Assembly (NCBI GenBank): GCA_035295665.1
Contig: DATGIQ010000702.1
Coordinates: 1 to 10,616 of the forward strand
Direction: 5' to 3'
Origin: DATGIQ01 sp035295665
GTDB taxonomy: Bacteria > Planctomycetota > Planctomycetia > Gemmatales > Gemmataceae
DNA length: 10,616 nt
Below are positions 6,701 through 10,616 of the stretch, one piece after another; the stretch's first letter is position 1, and the number at the start of each line of letters is the position of its first letter. The notes beneath the pieces are model-generated. The model saw only the letters and a list, made by a program, of their open reading frames with translations, was not told where the DNA came from and ran no database searches. Made by a program: the position numbers and the translations under genes.

Positions 6701-7933
6701 GGCAATCTCGGTACGACCAACAACGGCGCCCTTGAGCTCGGCGGGAATGACCGCTACACTACCAATTACTATTACGATGATATCCAGATCTCCGCCATCG
6801 GCGTAGGTGGTCCGCCGATCCTGACGCCGGCGGCGAACCAGACTGCGGTCGAGGGATCTGCCCAGTCCGTGAGCCTGGGAAGCTTCAGCGATATGGGCCC
6901 CGGCCCCTGGACGGCAGCCGTCAGCTGGGGTGATGGCACGAGCGCGCTGCTTCCTGCCCCGTCCGCGCCCAGTTCGCTGGGGAACACATCGCACACCTAC
7001 GTCGAAGAAGGCACATACACGGTTACCGTCACGGTCTTGGACACGGGCGACAACATCGTGAGCACCGCGACATTTGCCGTGATCGTGAACGACGCGCCGC
7101 TCGCAGTGCGCCCCGTCAGTATCTACCCTACCGCCGGGGCGCCTTACAGTGGAGCGGTCGCGACGTTTTCCGATGCCGGTGGACCGGAGGCCAATGACGG
7201 CACGCACTACTCGGCCAGCATCAACTGGGGCGATGGAACGGGGACTTCGACCGGGAGCATCACCCTCAGCGGCAGCACCTTTACCGTCAGCGGCACGCAT
7301 ACCTACGCTGAGCCGACCACGTACACGGTCACCGTGACGATCTCCCACGAAGGGAACAATGTGCCGGTGCAAAACCCGGATACGGTGGCCAACCTGGATC
7401 AATTCGTGCCTTCAGGGATGGTCAAGCCATCGAGCTTCTGGGAAGGGCTCCAGGGCCAAGAACTTATCCGCCGCTTTGGCCTGACGAGCAGTAACCAGAC
7501 CTTGGGCCAGTGGCTGGCCACCACCTTGCCCAATCTCTACGGGGGAGCCGGCGGTGCCGCGAATCTGAGTTCGTTCACCAATGCCCAGATCGGCACCTAT
7601 TATCAGAGCCTGTTCCTGCATCCCCAAGGCGGGATCCGCCTGGATGCGGAGGTCTTGGCCACGGCGCTGGAAGTCTTCACCACCACTTCCTCCTTGGGCG
7701 GTACGGTCGGACAGAACTATGGCTTTACGGTCAACAGCGATGGCCTGGGCGCCTACTTGTGGAACGTCGGGAGCAGCGGACAAGCCTTCAACACACTCAA
7801 TAACGATGCTATCAACGTGTTCCAGATTCTGCTGGCGGCGAATAATAATGCCGTGAGCGGCGAACCGTGGGGCAGCAATACCACCCTCCGTAGTGAAGCC
7901 TACACCGTCTTTTACGGCATCGACGGCGGCTGA
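3761..7933 (+). CDS. Giant exported planctomycete protein: beta-propeller region, LamG-like domain, two PKD domains, conserved C-terminal module
   Basis: This protein of about 1390 residues begins with an arginine-rich stretch (residues 9-24) followed by LEQLEDRLHPS (27-37). That is the N-terminal signature found on many large exported proteins of Gemmata-like planctomycetes, in place of a classical signal peptide. Residues about 40-800 resemble NHL/SMP-30-type beta-propeller blades: FYVTDQTAFGRGEGAVLQVNP near 112 closely parallels LYVADETALGAGAIIHVDP near 539, with further blade-like strands near 345, 400, 570, 625 and 690. Residues about 833-1015 look like a concanavalin/LamG-type beta sandwich ending YYYDDIQIS. 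Two PKD-like domains follow (about 1017-1111 and 1112-1210), each with WGDGT and HTY...YTVTVT. Residues about 1219-1390 form a separate module (see findings). I chose ATG 3761; ATG 3767 is equally good and has AAAGGA upstream at better spacing. A TTG at 3734 is unlikely. The protein probably acts outside the cytoplasm in adhesion or binding; no catalytic motif is visible. Confidence 0.88.
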   Translation: MPMIPIDWKRRRTSNGHTRRPCRRPSLEQLEDRLHPSINMAGDVFVASSANALNGVPDPTTQAGLIRVDSGISDNFEYPTANESAISGDRTGFMSMPDYIVPIDNNNPTEGFYVTDQTAFGRGEGAVLQVNPPTQAASDNEMAIATDTTYYQFANVNGDNGDFEVPTLTAPTALAKVAMTVNGLSHDFLFIASSGSDGFPNPAISGGGQQKDLRNSTNVLTYFEPNYPSQRNPNIVMIDLSKSYNVQYDPANNPNNLTDQQTVVYPDPTQYPFPAPQQPTQDMLVDPTGMVTTPRFPNDIFVLDAKAGGSGEILDFTLPASGSTQTALGGPYVVTGQGVLNSPVDMAYDPTTGNLDVVEAASGGTVVSVSLTGSSGSVNGTVSALQGPTGLISNLGNGVAGIAVNPASGIAPGTIYVDTAETAHAPAQVWQLQPSPNGQGGTTYTPSPLPLPGQVLSNAKGMYCDGSNLSIATSPSPYLTLTEAQTLSTAAQNRDSSKFPTGIVTYTLANGSLNTGTLTRQPGLFSLPQGVAEDQQQNLYVADETALGAGAIIHVDPRNGSASLLAWGNELDGPVGVAFDNFNQSLYEINAGDSSFATHSLVQVSLNGVAQLYISDNLSNTVSVFSGIAFDSSNDVLYVLDQGGNVIDQSTHGQVLKVNITGPGPNMSSFPKFGPPFPSAMDQSPFAQPDALTVDSDNGTVFACTEGSGGASGAIVSVPESTSDPLTEIALNSGSTTPPGNLVGTNGIAVGMGPEDFTGTNGMEHNTIFVDCLNPTAGQPVPTLTAFPEDPNHFPRDGNGNSAQQRVSTGTDSGASLGLVTGCLVYDPPLPVNAVNFETGDSSQVATQTNAAIVSSPALDGNYSLQLQRNGTVANAEIRGNGTTYYNLPTASYSFEFEYTSSSGDGGIVNFNDTASGYKAAVHLNNSDQLVFDDIYGNPLATGRTVLRPNQIYTITAVIGTGTNAPWVVSINGNVEMSGTGNLGTTNNGALELGGNDRYTTNYYYDDIQISAIGVGGPPILTPAANQTAVEGSAQSVSLGSFSDMGPGPWTAAVSWGDGTSALLPAPSAPSSLGNTSHTYVEEGTYTVTVTVLDTGDNIVSTATFAVIVNDAPLAVRPVSIYPTAGAPYSGAVATFSDAGGPEANDGTHYSASINWGDGTGTSTGSITLSGSTFTVSGTHTYAEPTTYTVTVTISHEGNNVPVQNPDTVANLDQFVPSGMVKPSSFWEGLQGQELIRRFGLTSSNQTLGQWLATTLPNLYGGAGGAANLSSFTNAQIGTYYQSLFLHPQGGIRLDAEVLATALEVFTTTSSLGGTVGQNYGFTVNSDGLGAYLWNVGSSGQAFNTLNNDAINVFQILLAANNNAVSGEPWGSNTTLRSEAYTVFYGIDGG

Positions 7934-7971
7934 GGTGCAATGGAGATTGCGCCCGTCGGTGCGGCCGCTCC

Positions 7972-7991
7972 GGGAAGGTTCCTACCTTCCC
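7972..7991. terminator. Stem-loop between convergent genes, possible bidirectional terminator
   Basis: GGGAAGG and CCTTCCC form a perfect 7-bp stem around a six-base loop, 39 bases after the stop of the giant protein gene and 78 bases beyond the thiolase stop on the other strand. There is no clear T-run on either side, so intrinsic termination would be weak. The convergent position makes a transcript-end role plausible. Confidence 0.35.
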
Positions 7992-8069
7992 ATCGGCGAG
8001 CCTTTCAAAGCTGCGAAAAGATTGGCGCCCAGTGCCCGGATCCAAAACCCGAAGGTCGAAATGTAGCAA

Positions 8070-9227
8070 TCACAAGCGTTCCACGATCGTCGCCGTCGCC
8101 ATGCCGTGGCCGATGCACATCACTTGCAGACCGAACTGACCGCCGCTCGCTTCGAGGCCCGCAAGCATCTTGGCCAGGAGACCGGTTCCCGTCGCACCCA
8201 GGGGATGGCCATGGGCGATAGCACCGCCCCAGGGATTCACTTTCTCCATGTCCGGCCGTAATTCGCGCGCCCAGGCTAGGACCACGGCGGCGAATGCTTC
8301 GTTGATTTCAATCCAGTCGAGTTCCCGGATGCCCAGGTGGGCGCGCTCTAGCGCTTTCCGCGTGGCGGGGATTACTCCGCTGAGCTGTAGCGTGGGATCG
8401 TCGCCCACTACCACCCGAGCCCGAAAACGGGCGCGCGGGCGAAAACCATCCGCGACGGCTATTTCCCGGTTGGCCACCAGGGCGGCGGACGCCCCATCCG
8501 AGATCTGGCTGGAATTGGCTGCCGTGACGACGCCGTTGCCCATCGGGCGAAACACCGTCGGCAAGCTGGCCATCTTGGCCCGATCGATGACCTCGCGGAT
8601 ACCGTCATCCCGATCGAGAGTGAACGGCTGGCCTTCCGCGGCCAGCGCCGGCGTGGGCAGAATCTCACGGTTGTAGCCGGAGCGTACGGCCAGGCTGGCG
8701 CGGCGATGACTTTCAGCAGCAAAGCTATCCACGTCCTCACGGCTGAGGTGCCACTTCTCGGCGATCCGTTCGGCACTCTCGCCCTGGTGGATGAGCTCAT
8801 ACCGTGCCCGCAACTCGGGATCGAGTTTCTCGTAACCACCGCCGACATCGCTGAACATCGGCACCCGAGTCATGCTTTCCACGCCACTGGCAATTCCATA
8901 CTGCAGATCGCCGGCCGCAATCGCCTGCGCCACGAAATGCAGGGCTTGCTGACTCGAGCCACACATGCGATTCAGCGTAACCGCCGGTACCTGGACCGGA
9001 AACCCTGCCGACAGCACACCGAGTCGGCCTACGTTGGCTCCTTGTTCCCCGGCCTGGGTAACGGTGCCATTGACCACATCGTCGATCTTGGCGGCATCCA
9101 CTCCCGCCCGCTCGACAAGCCCCTGTAGAGCATGAGCAAGCATGCGATCCGGAAGCACTTCGCGCAACGCCCCGCCGCGCCGGGCGAACGGGGTACGGAT
9201 GGCTTCGAGAATGACTGCTTCGGGCAT
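8070..9227 (-). CDS. Thiolase family protein (acetyl-CoA C-acyltransferase)
   Basis: This 385-residue protein is a full-length thiolase; the usual length is about 390. It shows the nucleophile C89 in LNRMCGSSQQA, the N-E-A-F motif at 309-312, the catalytic H341 in GGAIAHGHPLGATG, and C371 in the C-terminal MCIGHGMATA motif. Such cytoplasmic enzymes either cleave 3-ketoacyl-CoA with CoA in beta-oxidation (FadA-type) or condense two acetyl-CoA molecules (AtoB/PhaA-type). The sequence alone does not settle which. The second and third glycines often seen after the last cysteine are here H-G. ATG 9227 is preceded by AAGGA (9239-9235) seven bases upstream, and an N-terminal EAIRTPFAR is typical for the family start. 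It stands alone, with no hydratase/dehydrogenase (FadB) partner in the window, and converges with the giant protein gene. Confidence 0.94.
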   Translation of the reverse strand: MPEAVILEAIRTPFARRGGALREVLPDRMLAHALQGLVERAGVDAAKIDDVVNGTVTQAGEQGANVGRLGVLSAGFPVQVPAVTLNRMCGSSQQALHFVAQAIAAGDLQYGIASGVESMTRVPMFSDVGGGYEKLDPELRARYELIHQGESAERIAEKWHLSREDVDSFAAESHRRASLAVRSGYNREILPTPALAAEGQPFTLDRDDGIREVIDRAKMASLPTVFRPMGNGVVTAANSSQISDGASAALVANREIAVADGFRPRARFRARVVVGDDPTLQLSGVIPATRKALERAHLGIRELDWIEINEAFAAVVLAWARELRPDMEKVNPWGGAIAHGHPLGATGTGLLAKMLAGLEASGGQFGLQVMCIGHGMATATIVERL

Positions 9228-9278
9228 CGGACGTTCCTTCAGGAAGAACTTAACTTCTCAAGAAACGTGGACACCCTC

Positions 9279-9287
9279 ATTCTATCA
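9279..9287 (-). promoter_or_regulatory. Extended -10 promoter candidate for the thiolase gene
   Basis: On the minus strand TGATAGAAT combines a TG extension with TAGAAT (5/6 to TATAAT), about 52 bases upstream of ATG 9227. No good -35 box lies 16-19 bases further upstream, which is tolerable for extended -10 promoters. It falls between the upstream hairpin at 9356-9395 and the gene, so the thiolase is probably transcribed alone. Confidence 0.35.
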
Positions 9288-9355
9288 CACCGGGAACGGG
9301 AGTCGGAAAAGGCAACGATCCTGGCCGTTTGCAACTTTGGGTGACAAAAGAAAAT

Positions 9356-9395
9356 GTCCCACCAAGGGTCGATCGACCTGACCCCTTGGCGGGAC
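9356..9395 (-). terminator. Strong hairpin terminator for the minus strand
   Basis: The two arms, 9395-9380 and 9370-9356, pair over about 15 bp with one G-U pair and one bulged G, around a nine-base loop. On the minus strand the hairpin is followed by ATTTTCTTTTG, a T-rich run suited to intrinsic termination. It lies about 30 bases after the stop of the small minus-strand frame ending at 9426, and that is the best evidence that something is transcribed there. On the plus strand no T-run follows. A long imperfect hairpin of this kind could also be a REP-like repeat unit. Confidence 0.6.
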
Positions 9396-9414
9396 TAATG
9401 AAAGGATGGGAATA

Positions 9415-9443
9415 ATGCCCGGTGTTCAGTCGGAGCCGGGCAT
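9415..9443. repeat. Inverted repeat ATGCCCGG / CCGGGCAT across a stop codon
   Basis: A perfect 8-bp inverted repeat (9415-9422 and 9436-9443) surrounds a 13-base loop. The loop contains the TGA stop (9428-9426) of the minus-strand small frame. Just 20 bases farther lies the terminator hairpin, so the transcript end would have two consecutive stems. It may be a 3' stabilising structure or chance. Confidence 0.35.
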
Positions 9444-9824
9444 GCCGTTACCATTTGTTCGCGAAAATCGGGCATCAGTAACCGCCTGTCGGCACTGTTC
9501 ATCGATCCGCTGGGCAACTAGTTTCGCTCGGGAGAGCACCTCTTCGCCCACGCAGACAAGCCTAGCGACCTCTTCAGGAGATCCCAGCCACTCCTCTGAC
9601 ATCTCTTCCAGGATGCTGCGGGGCGCTTGCATGATTTTGCTCCAGCGTTGAGCACCTGTCCAAACTATGTCTGCTGAGTTTCGTCGCAATTCTTGTACCA
9701 GAGAAAACGCTAGCTCGGCCGTAAGCACGATTCGAAAGACGGGAGAATGAGGAAAGGGAAAGTGAATCGGCCACCAAGGACCGGAAAGAGAGTGAGCAGA
9801 GGAAAAGGGGCTTGCCAAAAGCAC
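9426..9824 (-). CDS. Small hypothetical protein, start uncertain
   Basis: The frame is open for 132 residues from GTG 9824. I do not recognise the product. The last 100 residues look like a real, helical, soluble protein: they read LTAELAFSLVQELRR, then SILEEMSEEWLGSPEEVARLV, then SRAKLVAQRIDEQCRQAV, with a normal mix of charged and hydrophobic residues. The first 30 residues are rich in Ser, Pro, Phe and His, encoded by a pyrimidine-rich stretch, and may not be translated. A GTG at 9728 (before LTAEL) is an alternative start. Neither start has a clear Shine-Dalgarno sequence. Support comes from a strong hairpin with a T-run starting 31 bases after the stop. There is no signal peptide or membrane segment. 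It could also be the remnant of a larger decayed gene. Confidence 0.4.
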   Translation of the reverse strand: MLLASPFSSAHSLSGPWWPIHFPFPHSPVFRIVLTAELAFSLVQELRRNSADIVWTGAQRWSKIMQAPRSILEEMSEEWLGSPEEVARLVCVGEEVLSRAKLVAQRIDEQCRQAVTDARFSRTNGNGMPGSD

Positions 9825-9978
9825 CGAAACCCGCCGGGGGGTTGGATCGGTGCTTACTTATCAGGTTTCTCCGGGCAATTAGTGTGGTGGAGCACCGCAA
9901 GCCAACGGAGACCGTAGAAGCCGAAATCCAACCGAGCGACGGGTTTCCTTACCGACGCACAGAATCTCGAGCCGTTCC
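9825..9978. other. Gap between two small minus-strand frames, nothing clear
   Basis: No frame on the minus strand crosses this 154-base gap without stops, so the two small frames on either side are not one intact gene. No convincing promoter or Shine-Dalgarno/start pair is visible for the downstream frame. Confidence 0.4.
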
Positions 9979-10209
9979 TCACCTCCTAAGCTGGCATTCC
10001 GATAAGCGGCCGCTGTTCGAGCTGAGCTGTTTCAACTCAACCGCCGCAGCGACCAGGTTGTCCGACCCAAGCTCCTGCGTCGGCGTAAAGAGATTTTTAC
10101 CACGAGTTAGTATACCCACAAAAATGGCATCGTCAAGATCGCTCGCCAAATTCTCTGATTTTCTGCTTACCCTCTCAATCTCGGCTACGGGATACACCTG
10201 ACCTTTCAT
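9979..10209 (-). CDS. Small hypothetical protein, 76 residues
   Basis: From ATG 10209 the frame encodes a peptide I do not recognise. Its composition is protein-like: VYPVAEIERVSRKSENLA, then DLDDAIFVGILTRGKNLF, then LGSDNLVAAAVELKQL. The frame continues open upstream to 10449, but that part lies antisense to the dehydrogenase gene and is surely not used. No Shine-Dalgarno sequence precedes ATG 10209. The start lies only 45 bases from the divergent ATG at 10255, so both would share one small promoter region. The stop TGA is embedded in AGGAGGTGA, an ideal ribosome-binding sequence, yet no start codon follows at a usable distance. It may be a small gene, a remnant or a chance frame. Confidence 0.3.
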   Translation of the reverse strand: MKGQVYPVAEIERVSRKSENLASDLDDAIFVGILTRGKNLFTPTQELGSDNLVAAAVELKQLSSNSGRLSECQLRR

Positions 10210-10226
10210 TTGGGATAGGATAGAAA
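10198..10226 (+). promoter_or_regulatory. Promoter candidate for the dehydrogenase-like gene
   Basis: CTGACC (10198-10203) and TAGAAA (10221-10226) are 17 bases apart and each match the sigma70 consensus at 4/6 positions. The -10 box is 28 bases upstream of ATG 10255. The match is modest, and the site overlaps the start of the doubtful minus-strand frame at 10209. Confidence 0.25.
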
Positions 10227-10254
10227 GTCTCGTATTCCCCTTTGGAGAAATCCC

Positions 10255-10616
10255 ATGAAACGCTGGGCTTTGCCGACGCTGTTGCTGTCGCTCACGGTCT
10301 CCTGGCTGCCAGGCGAGGAGAGTGCAATCCCCACGCACCAGGTCCAGCTGAACGGCCACACGTTCACACTCCCCAGCGGCTTCGAGATTGAACTCGCTGC
10401 CGGGCCGCCCGTGGTGGACCGCCCTATCATCGCCGACCTTGACGAACAAGGCCGGCTCTACGTGGCGGATTCCTCCGGCTCCAATGATAAAGTCGACCAG
10501 CAGCTACAACAGAAACCGCACCGCATCTTGCGGCTGGAAGACAGCGCCGGCAACGGCCAGTTCGACCGCCGCACTGTGTTCGCCGATCGGATGATGTTCC
10601 CAGAAGGGGCGCTGTG
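10255..10616 (+). CDS. PVC-type membrane-bound dehydrogenase-like protein (Piru_Ver_Nterm), N-terminal part
   Basis: Only the first 120 codons are present; the frame runs off the window end. MKRWALPTLLLSLTVSWLPG is a signal peptide of about 20-25 residues. It is followed by FTLPSGFEIELAAGPPVVDRPIIADLDEQGRLYVAD, then PHRILRLEDSAGNGQFDRRTVFADRMMFPEGAL. This 'P-x-G-F-E-x-E-L-A-A-x-P' opening and the 'RILRLED..GNG.FD..TVFAD' strand are characteristic of the putative membrane-bound dehydrogenase N-terminal domain seen in many paralogues in planctomycetes and Verrucomicrobia. Complete members often carry a propeller, HEAT repeats and a C-terminal heme-binding cytochrome domain, none of which can be seen here. 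GGAG about seven bases before ATG 10255 supports the start. The protein is probably periplasmic. The substrate is unknown. Confidence 0.85.
   Translation, partial: MKRWALPTLLLSLTVSWLPGEESAIPTHQVQLNGHTFTLPSGFEIELAAGPPVVDRPIIADLDEQGRLYVADSSGSNDKVDQQLQQKPHRILRLEDSAGNGQFDRRTVFADRMMFPEGAL

Noticed and set aside
5882..7402. Minus-strand open frame of 506 codons inside the giant protein gene
   Set aside because: The translation is rich in Arg, Gly, Val, Asp and His without domain structure and is antisense to clear LamG and PKD domains. It is a shadow of GC-rich third positions.
9979..9987. Ideal Shine-Dalgarno AGGAGGTGA on the minus strand
   Set aside because: No ATG, GTG or TTG lies 5-13 bases downstream, and the first GTG further on meets a stop after two codons, so it does not serve a gene that I can see.
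9812..10201. Plus-strand frame of 129 codons opposite the small minus-strand frames
   Set aside because: Its start has no ribosome-binding site and the translation is Ser/Arg/Pro-rich. The minus-strand reading is more protein-like, though neither is certain.

Overview
The window looks like a piece of a Planctomycetota chromosome, probably a Gemmata-type lineage. Four features point there: a giant secreted protein with the N-terminal basic plus 'LEQLEDRLHPS' signature typical of planctomycete exported proteins; a PEP-CTERM protein built of HAF repeats; the start of a PVC-type 'membrane-bound dehydrogenase' (Piru_Ver_Nterm) protein; and long, sparsely coding intergenic stretches in a GC-rich background. 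The taxonomic call is an inference from these protein families.

Layout. Positions 1-1511 (+) hold the end of a phosphate locus: the last 34 codons of pstB, then phoU, then a PhoB/OmpR-type response regulator, tightly packed and probably one transcript. PstB powers phosphate import, PhoU couples the transporter to signalling, and the response regulator would control phosphate-starvation genes. No sensor kinase follows it. Positions 1663-2610 (-) hold a secreted HAF-repeat protein with a PEP-CTERM sorting tail. It has a promoter candidate whose spacer is a near-perfect palindrome. Positions 2687-3760 hold about 1.1 kb in which I see no convincing gene.

Positions 3761-7933 (+) encode a protein of about 1390 residues: a planctomycete export signature, a long beta-propeller-like region, a LamG-like domain, two PKD-like domains and a distinct C-terminal module. 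Convergent to it, 8070-9227 (-) encodes a complete thiolase (acetyl-CoA C-acyltransferase) with its own promoter candidate. Positions 9356-10209 are lower-confidence: two small minus-strand reading frames of unknown function, with a strong hairpin followed by a T-rich run after the second one. The window ends with the 5' part (10255 onward, +) of a secreted PVC-type dehydrogenase/propeller protein.

The genes do not form one pathway. They are a phosphate-signalling operon end, two unrelated exported surface proteins, a fatty-acid or acetyl-CoA metabolism enzyme and the start of another exported protein. I did not find a defence system, CRISPR array, tRNA, rRNA or recognisable transposase. The least explained parts are the C-terminal module of the giant protein, the 1.1 kb empty stretch before it, and the small-ORF region at 9.4-10.2 kb.
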